A stretch of 64,000 nucleotides of DNA from JACPVU01 sp964373255. Lineage in GTDB: Archaea; Aenigmatarchaeota; Aenigmatarchaeia; GW2011-AR5. The notes under the pieces were generated by a model. It worked only from the letters and a program-made list of their open reading frames with translations. It was not told the origin of the DNA and did no database searches. Made by a program: the position numbers and the translations under genes. The stretch lies in NCBI GenBank assembly GCA_964373255.1, contig CAYJTG010000005.1, forward strand, positions 32,050 through 96,049, read 5' to 3'. Every line of letters begins with the position of its first letter. Within the stretch, counting starts at the first letter, position 1. Below, in pieces: positions 7,701 through 16,212 of the stretch.

Positions 7701-8177
7701 GATGTAATAATGAAGCGCATATTTGAGGAAGGAACGCTGCAGCGTATAGAAGAAATCCCTGATGATTTGAAGCGTGTGTTTGTCACGGCCATGGATATTT
7801 CATCCGACGACCACATACGGGTGCAGGCGGCTTTCCAGAAATACGTTGACAACAGCATATCAAAGACGTGCAACTTCCCTGAGGACGCTACAAAAGAGGA
7901 CGTCTTTCAGGGATATCTGCTCGCCTGGCAGCTCGGCTGCAAGAGCTGCACCGTGTACAGAAACAACTCACGCAGGCTGCAAGTGCTGAATCTTAACAAG
8001 CAGAAACAGGAGGAAGTTCAGGAAGAGGAGTACGAGCCGCAGCAGCAGAAGATAGCGGTCGCAGCCACAAACGGTTCTACACATTACACGACGTGTCCAG
8101 AGTGTGACACCGTGCTGGAGCAAAAAGAAGGGTGTTCTTCTTGCCCTCAGTGCGGCTGGGGATTGTGCAGCGTGTAA
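4710..8177 (+). CDS. nrdJ: Adenosylcobalamin-dependent (class II) ribonucleotide reductase with intein
   Basis: The precursor is 1155 residues. An N-terminal ATP cone (ITKVRKRDGRIV onward) is followed by the reductase barrel. The class II active-site motif NPCGEQ is interrupted between Pro and Cys by an intein spanning residues 400-800. After splicing the enzyme is 754 residues and ends in a Cys-rich tail (CPECDTVLEQ, CSSCPQCGWGLC) typical of the redox tail and zinc ribbon. It reduces ribonucleotides using a 5'-deoxyadenosyl radical from B12. The ATG at 4710 has a strong GGGAGGT site. It follows nrdR, and a cobalamin adenosyltransferase lies 1.2 kb downstream. Confidence 0.95.
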   Translation: MAKITKVRKRDGRIVNFGKDKITNAIFKAVQAVGGSDKTIAESLANQVMEILEKNMPPGAIPNIEDIQDIVERVLIESGHAKTAKAYILYRNEHARVREEQKRILGGKTTKLPFSMNALQVLAKRYLVRNRDGNVIESPDDMFERVADSLASVEYEYGKTNEEVEKFSQQFNEIMASFEFIPAGRTMTNAGSPTPIVPNCIVLHIGDNMDNIFQTLKEASLLQQAGSGLGFPFHLLRPAGTVAKRSRGVASGPVSFLRVYNNAFGVIKQQNRHGANMGVMRVDHPDILEFIHAKDVEGEIRNFNISVAITDEFMQKARDNDSTPWICEWNGEKMKPRRVYRDSNGIVLDIKEETMTAKEIFMEIVSSAWQTGEPGIIFIDKINDTNPLPGLGRIEACNPCVTGDTLVSTEHGMMKISDLAEKHGKGGVSVICDNRMPITIYESDGTKVLIYKGTKGTQINNVSAAWKSGFKDVLKIETESGYELEATADHKIMTTKGWIDVENLTKEHEILIQSGEGRFSVNNQIPFEVQNEFIGENGRTYKYNFPRQWNRELGQLLGWIVGDGWIRDKEKECDKEIMTHIKSIGNMIYGSEKREIERIRNTHHLNYGSRRFVEYLMKLGLKTTGAENKEVPKSIFTAPKDAVSGFLQGLFSSDGTVMLDEKHGNYYIRLTTKSIKLAKQVQTLLLNFGIKSRIYDRSRPPKKNLFTYETKSGEKRTYASDGILFEVHVHGDTIIKFNEQIGFLCSKNKEKIEKILKKNLRDDKFTDKVKYVEYIGKKDVYDLTEPATHSFIANGIVVSNCGEQFLHDGDVCNLGSINLEKFVKDGKIDFDRLRHVTRLAVRMLDNVVDITAAPADRVNHMFRANRRVGLGIMGFADMLYQLKIGYNAEEGAKTAEKVMNCIQESAHQMSQELAEEKGVFPNWEKSVFAKKGIKMRNAALTNIAPTGTISMVFDVSGGVEPYFALAYHYQGILGGATQLYYVNKHLRKTLEEYGLYNDVIMKRIFEEGTLQRIEEIPDDLKRVFVTAMDISSDDHIRVQAAFQKYVDNSISKTCNFPEDATKEDVFQGYLLAWQLGCKSCTVYRNNSRRLQVLNLNKQKQEEVQEEEYEPQQQKIAVAATNGSTHYTTCPECDTVLEQKEGCSSCPQCGWGLCSV
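5907..7109 (+). other. Intein with LAGLIDADG homing endonuclease inside nrdJ
   Basis: A 401-residue intein. Block A is CVTGDTLVS with Cys1. Block B carries TADH near residue 90 of the intein. Two dodecapeptide-like motifs, LLGWIVGDGWI and LQGLFSSDGTV, mark the endonuclease domain. Block F contains YDLTEPATHSFIANG, and the C-terminus is GIVVSN followed by Cys of the extein. The penultimate residue is Ser instead of the usual His, which may slow Asn cyclisation or reflect an alternative geometry. It is inserted exactly before the catalytic Cys, a typical intein hot spot. Confidence 0.93.
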
Positions 8178-8209
8178 GAATAAAGTGAAAATTTGCTCTT
8201 TGATTAATT

Positions 8210-8905
8210 ATGAACCTCCAAAACAAAACAGCTATCGTCACAGGCGGCTCGCGCGGAATAGGTCGTTCTACTGCCTTAGCTTTAGCAAATCATGGCTGCA
8301 ACGTGATTATCTGCAGCAAAAACGAAAATAATCTACTAAAGTCAGAAAAGGAATTAAAAACAATAAACGAAAAGAATTCAGCATATGTTTGTGATTTATC
8401 AAATATTAGCGACATCAAGAAATTTGCTGATACGATTAAAAAGAAATTTCATTCTATTGATATAATTGTCAACAACGCAGGCGTTGCCTACTATAAAGAT
8501 TTGTCAAACAACAGCGAATCAGAGATAAATGAAACTATAGATGTAAATATACGCGGACTCATTCTAATGACAAAGTACATAATGCCAATTATGAACAAGA
8601 ATGGTATTATAATAAATATTTCTTCTGGCGCAGGCAAAAGCGGTTATGGTGGCCTTGCTGTCTATTGCGCATCTAAGTTTGCAGTCCTTGGATTTACAGA
8701 ATCGTTAGCGCAAGAAGTAAAGCAAAAAGTTGTTGCTGTCTGCCCTGGCGGTGTGGATACTGATATGTATACGAGCATGTCAAGTCGGCGCCCGTCTTTG
8801 AAGCCTGAGCACATAGCTGCAAAGATTCTTGAGATTTGCACAGAGCCCCACAAATTCATATCAGGCTCTGCTGTTGAAGTCTACCATTTGACAGATGCGT
8901 TGTAG
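8210..8905 (+). CDS. Short-chain dehydrogenase/reductase
   Basis: A 231-residue classical SDR. TGGSRGIG (residues 11-18) binds NAD(P); NNAG and the ISS...YCASK catalytic Ser-Tyr-Lys set are all present. The length and motif order fit FabG-like ketoreductases, but SDR substrates cannot be read from sequence. It begins 32 nt after nrdJ on the same strand and has a lower GC content than its neighbours. The role is unknown. Confidence 0.9.
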   Translation: MNLQNKTAIVTGGSRGIGRSTALALANHGCNVIICSKNENNLLKSEKELKTINEKNSAYVCDLSNISDIKKFADTIKKKFHSIDIIVNNAGVAYYKDLSNNSESEINETIDVNIRGLILMTKYIMPIMNKNGIIINISSGAGKSGYGGLAVYCASKFAVLGFTESLAQEVKQKVVAVCPGGVDTDMYTSMSSRRPSLKPEHIAAKILEICTEPHKFISGSAVEVYHLTDAL

Positions 8906-8944
8906 TGAATCAACAAAAGGAAGTTCAAATTTTTTAAGAACTAA

Positions 8945-9349
8945 TTATATTTTCCCTTTAAAATATTTATTAAAATTAGAAATAGTATTGTGCAGCCATT
9001 TGACACTTTCCTCTGCCTTGTCTATTTCCATCCATTCATATTCTGTGTGTTCTTTGCTCAATTTTATTTGCTTTGATAACGGTCTGCATAAAAATATTAT
9101 CATCGTGATTCTTTGTCCGTCGTCCCTTGTAAAATGCTGGACTTCGATTGGTGCAACTACATCGATGTCTATGCCAACTTCCTCCTTTATCTCTCTTTTA
9201 ATGCCGTCAAAAGGATTTTCGCCTGCATCAAGTCGCCCGCCAGGTATGTCCCACTGGCTTGGTCGATGAACGTCGTCTGGCCTTCTTTTAATGATGAGAA
9301 GTTTTTCATCGTCGACAATGAATGATTTGACAGCTACAGCAAAATCCAT
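8945..9349 (-). CDS. Nudix hydrolase
   Basis: A 134-residue single Nudix domain. The Nudix box runs from about residue 37 to 59 (GGRLDAGENPFDGIK, then REIKEEVG) and matches GX5EX7REUXEEXGU. Such enzymes hydrolyse nucleoside diphosphates linked to another moiety, including oxidised nucleotides. The IKRRPDD and WDIPGG segments are typical of MutT/ADP-sugar-type members, but the substrate is not determined. Convergent with the SDR gene and divergent from the cobalamin adenosyltransferase. Confidence 0.92.
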   Translation of the reverse strand: MDFAVAVKSFIVDDEKLLIIKRRPDDVHRPSQWDIPGGRLDAGENPFDGIKREIKEEVGIDIDVVAPIEVQHFTRDDGQRITMIIFLCRPLSKQIKLSKEHTEYEWMEIDKAEESVKWLHNTISNFNKYFKGKI

Positions 9350-9399
9350 TCTAATAAATTAAAAACAACGCATAAATACTTTCGATTCAATATTTAGTT

Positions 9400-9924
9400 A
9401 TGATCAAAAAAATCTGGACAGGCGACTCCGGAATAACAAAGCTGTGTTGCGAGGAGACCACAAAAGATTCGCTTCTTGTCGATGCATACGGTGACGTAGA
9501 CGAGCTTAATTCTTACTTGGGTCTTGTGCGCGCCCGTCTGGATGACAAAGAAATTGATGCTATTTTAAAAATGATTCAGAACGACCTTTTCATAATAGGC
9601 TCTGATCTTGCAAAGGCGCCCAAAAGCCAGAAGAGCCAGCTTACCGAAGAACACGTTAAAAAATTAGAAGAAACAGTGCACGAAATACAAAAACAATTAC
9701 CGCCATTAAATAAGTTTATCCTGCCGTCGGGTACGCCCGCTTCTGCCCTGCTCCATATCGCCCGTTCTGTCTGCCGCCGCGCAGAGAGGAAAGTATTTTT
9801 TGTGAAGCGGCATGAAATCGTCAATGAAGAGATCCCACGATACCTCAACCGCCTCTCAACGCTATTATTTGATCTTGCGCGTCTTACCAATAAAAGAGCA
9901 GGAATAAAGGAAGACGAATGGTAA
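9400..9924 (+). CDS. PduO-type ATP:cob(I)alamin adenosyltransferase
   Basis: A 174-residue helical-bundle enzyme. The N-terminal TGDSGITKL is the ATP-binding signature; VDELNSYLG, RRAERKVF and YLNRLSTLLFDLAR are the remaining family motifs. It transfers the adenosyl group of ATP to cob(I)alamin to make adenosylcobalamin, the cofactor of the class II reductase encoded upstream. The short leader has a TATA-like box about 25 nt before the ATG. It is followed within 8 nt by a GNAT-like gene. Confidence 0.93.
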   Translation: MIKKIWTGDSGITKLCCEETTKDSLLVDAYGDVDELNSYLGLVRARLDDKEIDAILKMIQNDLFIIGSDLAKAPKSQKSQLTEEHVKKLEETVHEIQKQLPPLNKFILPSGTPASALLHIARSVCRRAERKVFFVKRHEIVNEEIPRYLNRLSTLLFDLARLTNKRAGIKEDEW

Positions 9925-9931
9925 GATAAAC

Positions 9932-10204
9932 ATGGAAATAAAGCACGCGGGCCACAGATTTTTTGTTGAAGTAGAAGGAAAGACAGCTTCTTTGGATTAT
10001 GCGCTGGAGAACGGCAAAATGAATATAACACATACTTATACGCCGTCTGAGCTTCGCGGGCGAGGAATTGCTGAACAGATCACATTGGCAGCATTTGAAT
10101 ACGCAAAGAAAAATAATTTCAGGGTTGTGCCTTCTTGCTCTTACGTTCGCGACGCTTTTCTTTCACGACACCCAGAATTTCATGACATTGTTGACGTATC
10201 GTAA
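9932..10204 (+). CDS. Small GNAT-like N-acetyltransferase (YjdJ type)
   Basis: A 90-residue protein matching the short acetyltransferase family seen as YjdJ/GtlN-like proteins. The acyl-CoA pyrophosphate loop is ELRGRGIAEQ near residues 40-49, followed by the helix ITLAAFEYAKKN and the conserved PSCSYVRDAF strand with Cys. The acceptor is unknown. It starts 8 nt after the adenosyltransferase stop, so the two are probably co-transcribed. Confidence 0.85.
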   Translation: MEIKHAGHRFFVEVEGKTASLDYALENGKMNITHTYTPSELRGRGIAEQITLAAFEYAKKNNFRVVPSCSYVRDAFLSRHPEFHDIVDVS

Positions 10205-10267
10205 TTTGCCTGTGATTGATTTTTTGGTGCGTTCGGCTTTAAATTAATTATTTGCTTATCAAATACC

Positions 10268-11743
10268 ATGGTTTATCTTCATCCTTCTCTCAAGGGCAAG
10301 GAATTTGATTTTAATGGCATAATCATGGTGCCTCATAACCTGCCGGATTTTCCGCGCAGTGCTGTTGATCTCAGTTCTTACGTAACAAGAAACATAAAAG
10401 TGCATGTTCCGTTTCTTGGTGCGGCCATGGACTCTGTTACTGAATACAAACTGGCAATAATGCTGGAACTTAATGGCGGCATCGGTGTGATACACTATAA
10501 TTTCCCTACAGTTGACGACCAGATAGAGCAGCTCAAAAGGGTAAAAAATTACAAGGCTGCCTATGTCAAGAATCCTGTATGTCTACGGCCTGATAATGCT
10601 GTAGCAGATGTTTACAAGATAAATGAAAAATATGGTTTTTACAGCGTGCCAATAACAGAAGACGGCACACCAAATAGTCGTCTTCTTGGATTTGTGAGTA
10701 GACGCGACGTGAGATACAAAGATGATAAATCATTAAAGCTCAACGATGTTATGACACCAAGAGAAAAATTGTATACAGCACATAGAAGAGATACAATGGA
10801 CAAGAATGATATAAAGGCTGCAAACGCAGAAATTAAGAAACATAATTTAGATACGTTAATTGTCATAGATGACGAAGACAGGCCGTGCGCGCTTGTTACA
10901 GACCGTGATTTGAGATTGCACGAGCAGTATCCGCTTGCGAGTGTTGATGAGAACAAGCAGCTGTACGGAGTTATCGCCATACGTGGCACATGGCACGATC
11001 CCAAAAAAAGAGAAATTGAAGCAGAGAGGATAGACAAAGCTGTCCAAGCAGGCGCAAATTGTCTGGTGGTAGATCAGGGCATTACTTTCAGATCACAGAT
11101 CGATATGGCGAAGTACATAAAGGAACATTATTCCGATGTGGAGGTTGGTGTAGGCAATGTCGCATGCGGTGACATGATAAAGGAACTACTTGAGAACGCA
11201 GGCAAATATATAGACATGACGAAAGGCGGTGTTGGCCCTGGAGGCGCATGCATAACGCAACAGGATTTGGGTGTGGGTAGGGATCAGCCTTCTACAACGT
11301 ACGAGTGTGTGGAAACGCTAAAACAGCTTAGAAAGAAACATGGTAACATACCGTACATAGCAGACGGCGGAACAAAATCAGCAGCTGACATAAACAAATT
11401 GTTTGCGCTTGGCGCTGACGGTGTCATGATGGGACAATTGTTTGCAGCGTACGATGAATCGGCTGCAGAGAAAAAGCTGATCAATGGTAGCTGGAAAAAG
11501 ATATACAGAGGTATGGGTTCTATTGAGGCTATGGAAGCAGGGGGCGCAATACGGTATGATATTGGTGATGAGAAAATCAGGGTCCCGGAAGGCATTGTAA
11601 AACAGCTAGAGCCGCTCGGACCTGGCGAACCTTTTTTGCAAATGCTGATAGAATCTGTGAAGCAGAGTATGTGCAGGCAGGGCTTCAGAAATATAAAAGA
11701 ACTGCAGAATGATGCCTGGATTTATCCTTATTCTGGTCGATAA
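10268..11743 (+). CDS. guaB: Inosine-5'-monophosphate dehydrogenase family protein
   Basis: A 491-residue TIM-barrel enzyme with two CBS domains inserted at about residues 95-220. The catalytic loop GPGGACITQQ places Cys at residue 328, and the phosphate-binding IADGGTKSAAD and GMGS turns follow. The flap begins IRYDIGDEK and ends VPEGIV. It oxidises IMP to XMP with NAD in the cytosol, the committed step to GMP. The loop differs from the usual GSICTT, so a divergent subfamily (or GMP reductase) should be kept in mind. purA starts 2 nt downstream, giving both branches from IMP in one unit. Confidence 0.88.
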   Translation: MVYLHPSLKGKEFDFNGIIMVPHNLPDFPRSAVDLSSYVTRNIKVHVPFLGAAMDSVTEYKLAIMLELNGGIGVIHYNFPTVDDQIEQLKRVKNYKAAYVKNPVCLRPDNAVADVYKINEKYGFYSVPITEDGTPNSRLLGFVSRRDVRYKDDKSLKLNDVMTPREKLYTAHRRDTMDKNDIKAANAEIKKHNLDTLIVIDDEDRPCALVTDRDLRLHEQYPLASVDENKQLYGVIAIRGTWHDPKKREIEAERIDKAVQAGANCLVVDQGITFRSQIDMAKYIKEHYSDVEVGVGNVACGDMIKELLENAGKYIDMTKGGVGPGGACITQQDLGVGRDQPSTTYECVETLKQLRKKHGNIPYIADGGTKSAADINKLFALGADGVMMGQLFAAYDESAAEKKLINGSWKKIYRGMGSIEAMEAGGAIRYDIGDEKIRVPEGIVKQLEPLGPGEPFLQMLIESVKQSMCRQGFRNIKELQNDAWIYPYSGR

Positions 11744-11745
11744 AA

Positions 11746-13134
11746 ATGTCAGTGGACGTAGTTGTGGGAATGCAGTGGGGTGACGAGGGCAAGGGAAAGA
11801 TAATTCACTACCTTGTGCCTAAGCATGGCATTGATATCATAGCACGGTACCAGGGCGGCCCAAATGCCGGACACACAATAGTTCCTGACGGGAAAGCAAT
11901 GGTGCTTCATTCCATACCCTCCGGAATCGTCTACGAAGATAAAATAAATATAATAGGGAACGGCTGTGTTGTGAATCTGCAAAAACTCAACGAAGAGATA
12001 GAGATGCTCCACAGCAGGCACTATAGTACGGATAATCTTTATGTCTCTCATGGCGCGCACATAATAATGCCGTATCATATTGCTATGGACATCGCAAATG
12101 AAATAAAGTCCGGTGGTGAGATTGGCTCGACGCAAAACGGCATAACACCTGCGTACGTCGACAAATATGCAAGGCGCGGCATAGCTGTCCGCGACTTCAG
12201 AGACCCTGAGGTCGTAAGGAAAAAGATAACGAAGAACATGGAGCGCGATGAGGTTTTGGAAGCCCTCGAGCTCTCTGATATGCCAGCAAATCCAGAAGAA
12301 TGCGTCGAACAGCAGGTCGCACTTTTTGAGAAGGCGCGCCAAAATTTAAAGACCGTGAACCTTCCTTACTTCTATCAAAAGCTGGCGCAGAAAAGCGGAA
12401 AAGAGATTAGAATGTTGGCCGAAGGCGCCCAGGGATTTCTGCTTAGCATCGACCATGGTACGTACCCATTCTTGACATCTTCAAACACGGAAGCCTCAGG
12501 GGTATACGTAGGTTTGAGCCTTCCGCCAAACACCCCGGTCAAAGATATTATTGGTGTGATGAAGGCTTACAATACCCGTGTTGGAAAAGGCCCGTTCCCT
12601 ACAGAATTGGGCACAGAGCAGGACGCCAATAATAAGTACGATATTGGCAGTGAAGCATTTAACAATCTTTGCTCAAGAATCAAGCGTGGCGTAGCTTCTG
12701 ATGTTGATATAGGCCACTACCTCAGGACCGTAGGGCACGAAAGAGGCTCAACAACAGGCAGGCCAAGAAGGACAGGCTGGCACGATTTCTTCGCCGATGA
12801 ATACGCAGTGCTTGTTAACGGGATAACAAAAATAGCAATGACGAAGCTTGATGTATTGGACGAACTGCCAGAAATAAAATTCTCTATAGGTTACAATCTG
12901 CATGGTCGCTTGGACGAATTTCCTTCTGCAGAAGAGCTTGCGCTCTGTGCGCCTGTTTATGACAGCAGGCCTGGTTGGATGTCCGCTACGTCAGATAAAA
13001 GAAAGTACGATGATCTGCCCATAAATGCTAGAGACTATGTGCATACAGCTTCCGATATTCTGAAAAGGCCGGTGAGCATAATTTCCGTGGGCCCGCGCGA
13101 AGAGGAAACAATAATAAATAGCAGGAATATATAA
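11746..13134 (+). CDS. purA: Adenylosuccinate synthetase
   Basis: A 462-residue enzyme with the N-terminal P-loop GDEGKGK at residues 12-18, NAGHT in the IMP-binding region, and GRPRRTGWHD near residue 343. It joins IMP and aspartate using GTP to give adenylosuccinate, the first step to AMP. It is slightly longer than the bacterial enzyme. Co-transcribed with guaB, with no other purine genes in the window, which suggests IMP is obtained elsewhere or by salvage. Confidence 0.95.
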   Translation: MSVDVVVGMQWGDEGKGKIIHYLVPKHGIDIIARYQGGPNAGHTIVPDGKAMVLHSIPSGIVYEDKINIIGNGCVVNLQKLNEEIEMLHSRHYSTDNLYVSHGAHIIMPYHIAMDIANEIKSGGEIGSTQNGITPAYVDKYARRGIAVRDFRDPEVVRKKITKNMERDEVLEALELSDMPANPEECVEQQVALFEKARQNLKTVNLPYFYQKLAQKSGKEIRMLAEGAQGFLLSIDHGTYPFLTSSNTEASGVYVGLSLPPNTPVKDIIGVMKAYNTRVGKGPFPTELGTEQDANNKYDIGSEAFNNLCSRIKRGVASDVDIGHYLRTVGHERGSTTGRPRRTGWHDFFADEYAVLVNGITKIAMTKLDVLDELPEIKFSIGYNLHGRLDEFPSAEELALCAPVYDSRPGWMSATSDKRKYDDLPINARDYVHTASDILKRPVSIISVGPREEETIINSRNI

Positions 13135-13139
13135 TTATC

Positions 13140-13559
13140 ATGCAAACCATCGGAAATAAGCATATCCTGGCGTTCGAAATTATCGTAATACTTTCTATAG
13201 CGGTCTTCGCTTTCAGTGAAATAAGGCAAGACAGCATAACAGGCCTTTACGCCGGCTCTTACACCGGGGACCTGAGCGTCAGTACAGATAAGTTGCTGTA
13301 TTCTCATGAAGGCTTTGTCGTGATCAAGGCGTCGCTAGCTATAGGCACGCTTCCTGTTTCTGACGCAGACATATCAGTAAATATAGTCAAGCCCGACGGG
13401 ACGGTTTTTTCACAAAACCTGAAAACAGATTCCGGCGGGAATGCAAAATACGTTTATCTACTGGCTGCAGGGGAGAAACCCGGCGTATACGCGGTGATCG
13501 CTACTTCTTCTAGAACCGGAAAGACAGCAACTGCAAAAACTACATTCAGGTTAGCATAG
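13140..13559 (+). CDS. Membrane-anchored protein with MG2/Ig-like domain
   Basis: A 139-residue protein. Residues 8-26 form an N-terminal hydrophobic anchor or signal peptide. The rest is a beta-rich domain resembling the MG2 domain of macroglobulins (TDKLLYSHEGFVVIKA, then DADISVNIVKPDG and GVYAVIATS). It is therefore probably displayed outside the membrane. It starts 5 nt after purA, so it may be read through from that operon although no functional link is evident. Confidence 0.7.
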   Translation: MQTIGNKHILAFEIIVILSIAVFAFSEIRQDSITGLYAGSYTGDLSVSTDKLLYSHEGFVVIKASLAIGTLPVSDADISVNIVKPDGTVFSQNLKTDSGGNAKYVYLLAAGEKPGVYAVIATSSRTGKTATAKTTFRLA

Positions 13560-13567
13560 TTACATAG

Positions 13568-13756
13568 TGCTCTGTAGAAAACCTATGCAAGAGCATCGAC
13601 GTGAGAGCTATTATCTTCTAAGATAACAAAGTTATCTTGAAGATTCAGGTTGACTTTGTCAACCATGAATCTGTCGATAATAGCTCTAGCTGACCTATAC
13701 GTCAAGAGACGTATAGGTCTACGTCGATGCTCTTTATCGTGCATTTCTACAGAGCT
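13568..13756. mobile_element. IS6-like MITE, family A copy 2 (expanded arm)
   Basis: A 189-bp palindrome with GCTCTGTAGAAA/TTTCTACAGAGC ends and an exact 8-bp duplication TTACATAG (13560-13567, 13757-13764). It is oriented opposite to copy 1. One arm (GAGCTATTATC/GATAATAGCTC) is expanded by two nested hairpins, AAGATAAC/GTTATCTT and one of the AGGT-stem-ACCAT type found in family E. It lies just after the stop codon of the upstream gene. Confidence 0.9.
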
Positions 13757-13808
13757 TTACATAGGAAATCTCATCAACTTTTTATAAAAGGCACTACAAT
13801 AGATTTCT

Positions 13809-14435
13809 ATGATGATCACAAAGTTTATGATAATACCACTGGTACTGCTGGTCGCACTTGCCGCGCTTCTTGCTGGTAACCCTTCTGTTGCAGGGTTTTT
13901 TGAAACTTTGAAGGATAAGTTTTTCTCTATTTCAGAGGTTGGTTTACACAACAAAAACATTGAGTTTTCTGCTGTGTTTGATAGCTATGAAAAAACAGAT
14001 TTCGATGCTGTGGACCCGCTGAATATCACTGTTGTCGGTGTGACGAATGTCACGCTTACAAATGGCAATATTAACACCAAACAGACGCTCGTGATAAAAA
14101 ATTACATGGGCACAGGTACCGTATCTGATAAATTTTTTCTCAACGGATCATTTGATCAGCTGATCGTTCAGGACGTATTCATCGGCAGGGATAAAATATT
14201 CATCGAGTCTGATTTCTCCGTTTTGGAAATAGAAAATTTGCACCTCAGACTAATAAATATGTCAAGTGCAGCAGGAACCCTGAATCTCACTAACAGTTCC
14301 ACGCAATTCGCGGGCTCCATAGAGATAAAGGAGCTGTCTGGAACGTTCGTTTTCAAGAAAGAGCCCAGGTCACTATCAATCACAGGCACCGCCCAAAAGA
14401 TATCTGTACCGGATGTGGGAATAGATATCGGATAA
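13809..14435 (+). CDS. Unknown exported or membrane-anchored protein
   Basis: A 208-residue protein with a hydrophobic N-terminal segment (residues 6-22) followed by a Thr/Asn/Val-rich beta-type domain with several N-glycosylation-like sequons (NVT, NLT, NST, NMS). This fits an extracellular protein tethered by its N-terminus. I do not recognise a family. It is convergent with the PHP gene and separated from the gene upstream by a mobile element. Confidence 0.65.
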   Translation: MMITKFMIIPLVLLVALAALLAGNPSVAGFFETLKDKFFSISEVGLHNKNIEFSAVFDSYEKTDFDAVDPLNITVVGVTNVTLTNGNINTKQTLVIKNYMGTGTVSDKFFLNGSFDQLIVQDVFIGRDKIFIESDFSVLEIENLHLRLINMSSAAGTLNLTNSSTQFAGSIEIKELSGTFVFKKEPRSLSITGTAQKISVPDVGIDIG

Positions 14436-14445
14436 ATACGCAAAA

Positions 14446-15285
14446 TCACTCGAACGTATTTTTTACGGCACTGTAGATGACAGACGATCCTATACCAAAA
14501 TATGCGAGCGATTTCAGAAAGTAGTCGATATTTCCAGGGCTTTTCTTGACAAGGCCAAGCATGTTCCTGCTCAATACCCTTTTCGGCAGCGAATAGTGCT
14601 TGTTTATGTATTCCATCACGAAAGGATAGGACATCTGCAGCCTTGTTACCGACCATCTCATGAGAACATTCGCTGGTATATATTTTGTGCGGATTTCCAC
14701 GTTTCCTTTTTTTATGGCCGAAAGTATTTCGTCCTCGGTGTCTGCGTCTATTTCATTTATGCCGTGCCCAAGCATCTCTATGCAGTGGGCGTCGCTGCCC
14801 GCAACCTGGGGCTTTTTGTGCAGCAGTGCGAATTTCTTCGCCCTTCTGTTTGTTAGCCTTTCCATGTTTATGGCGTTGAAAACTTCTACGGCGTCTGTTA
14901 ACCTGGCAAGTTCTCTTATGCCGTCATTTTTTATGTCAAAGGGGTGGTCACCTATGGCTATGCCTCCAAGGCCGTGGACTTTGTCTATCGATTCTTCAAC
15001 AGACATGCCTGGCTGGACGTGTTCATCGATACCTATTGCAAGCATGTGGCCACTGTAGGTTGTTACCTCTTCGCCCGGTATAACTACTATACCATATTTT
15101 TTAGCGTATTTTTTCGCTTCCAGTGCACCCTTTATATTATCGTGGTCGGTTATTGCTATAGCACCCAGTCCTATCTTCTTCGCATGCCTGACCATCTCTT
15201 CCGGTGTGTGAAGCCCTTCTACAGGCACTTTCGTACCCTTAGAATAGTTTGTATGCGTATGAAGTTCAACAAGCATAGAAATCAA
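14446..15285 (-). CDS. PHP-domain phosphoesterase
   Basis: A 279-residue metal-dependent PHP domain protein. HTHTNYS near residue 9, ITDHDN near 45, PGEEVT, GDHPFD and the late SDAHC supply the expected metal ligands. Family members hydrolyse phosphoesters such as histidinol phosphate, 3',5'-bisphosphonucleotides or nucleic acid ends. The substrate here is unknown. ATG at 15276 (MLVELHTH) is an equally good start. The last 80 residues beyond the domain are specific to this subgroup. Confidence 0.85.
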   Translation of the reverse strand: MISMLVELHTHTNYSKGTKVPVEGLHTPEEMVRHAKKIGLGAIAITDHDNIKGALEAKKYAKKYGIVVIPGEEVTTYSGHMLAIGIDEHVQPGMSVEESIDKVHGLGGIAIGDHPFDIKNDGIRELARLTDAVEVFNAINMERLTNRRAKKFALLHKKPQVAGSDAHCIEMLGHGINEIDADTEDEILSAIKKGNVEIRTKYIPANVLMRWSVTRLQMSYPFVMEYINKHYSLPKRVLSRNMLGLVKKSPGNIDYFLKSLAYFGIGSSVIYSAVKNTFE

Positions 15286-15335
15286 TGTTTCTTAGGTTTG
15301 ATAAATATATATACAGCCTAATAGACAAAGAGCCG

Positions 15336-16136
15336 CTATTTTGTGTGTATCTCTACTATATCTCTGTCCATCAGCTTATAATCCAGCCCAGCCTGTATAA
15401 TCCTGCCGCCTCTGAATATGCGCGCGAAGCGAAAATTTTTCACAAAATCCTTGTGTATGCGTTGCGCGAAGTCTTTTACCAGCGAATTAATCGGCAGCGC
15501 CATCGGGGTATTTATTCTCCCCTTTTTTGTGTAGACAATTATCAATCCAAGGTTGTGCCATATCTTCTCTCTTATCAGTTCTGCCGGTTCTTCAAACGGA
15601 TTGGCGAACGTATATTTCGTGCGTATGAAACTATCCGAGAGGAATTTCTTTAAGTCGTCTTCCTCCTTTTCGTGCCTCGCAATTAAGACAATCAGGTCCG
15701 ACGTTCTTGCGACGCTCACGAACTGCGACTCAAACGTTGACGGAATTTCTATCAGTTGTATCTTGACGCCATTATAATCCATCATGCCAACTTCTGGTTT
15801 TGTTGTTGTATACGGGTGATAGGCGATATCAGGGTTCGCGTCTGTGAGCTTGCTGAGAATGTAGCTTTTTCCAGAATTTGTAAACCCTATAAAGCAGACC
15901 TGCGCTTCCCCTTCCTTTTGCAGCGCAAAGGTTCGGCCGCCCTTTTTTCTACCCGCAGATTCTTTCTTCAGCTTAGACAATCGTGATTTCAGTTGCGCGA
16001 GCATGTTCTCGCTGCCGTGGTGCCTCGGCATCAGGCGAATCATCTCTTCCAATGCCACTATTTTATCTTCTTTTGTCTTTGCCGATCTGAACTTTTCCTC
16101 GGCCCTGAAGTACTCGGGCGGCGCGTTGACAGGCAT
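15336..16136 (-). CDS. Degenerate Drg/Obg-like GTPase with TGS domain
   Basis: A 266-residue relative of archaeal Drg GTPases, shorter than the usual 360 or so residues. There is a helical N-terminal region, a P-loop GFTNSGKSYILS near residues 84-95, a PYTTTKPEVG switch I, and a C-terminal TGS domain (residues 200-266, ending LMDRDIVEIHTK). The G3 motif DxPG is replaced by EIPS, and the NKxD base-recognition motif is replaced by VYTKKG. It may therefore bind guanine nucleotide poorly or have changed specificity. Drg proteins associate with ribosomes. A reduced paralogue is the best reading. Confidence 0.8.
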   Translation of the reverse strand: MPVNAPPEYFRAEEKFRSAKTKEDKIVALEEMIRLMPRHHGSENMLAQLKSRLSKLKKESAGRKKGGRTFALQKEGEAQVCFIGFTNSGKSYILSKLTDANPDIAYHPYTTTKPEVGMMDYNGVKIQLIEIPSTFESQFVSVARTSDLIVLIARHEKEEDDLKKFLSDSFIRTKYTFANPFEEPAELIREKIWHNLGLIIVYTKKGRINTPMALPINSLVKDFAQRIHKDFVKNFRFARIFRGGRIIQAGLDYKLMDRDIVEIHTK

Positions 16137-16212
16137 AATTAAAGATACACGAAAAAGAATTAAAGATGCTAGTTTTTCCAGTATCTTATTACATTAAACT
16201 TATTGTATCTGT

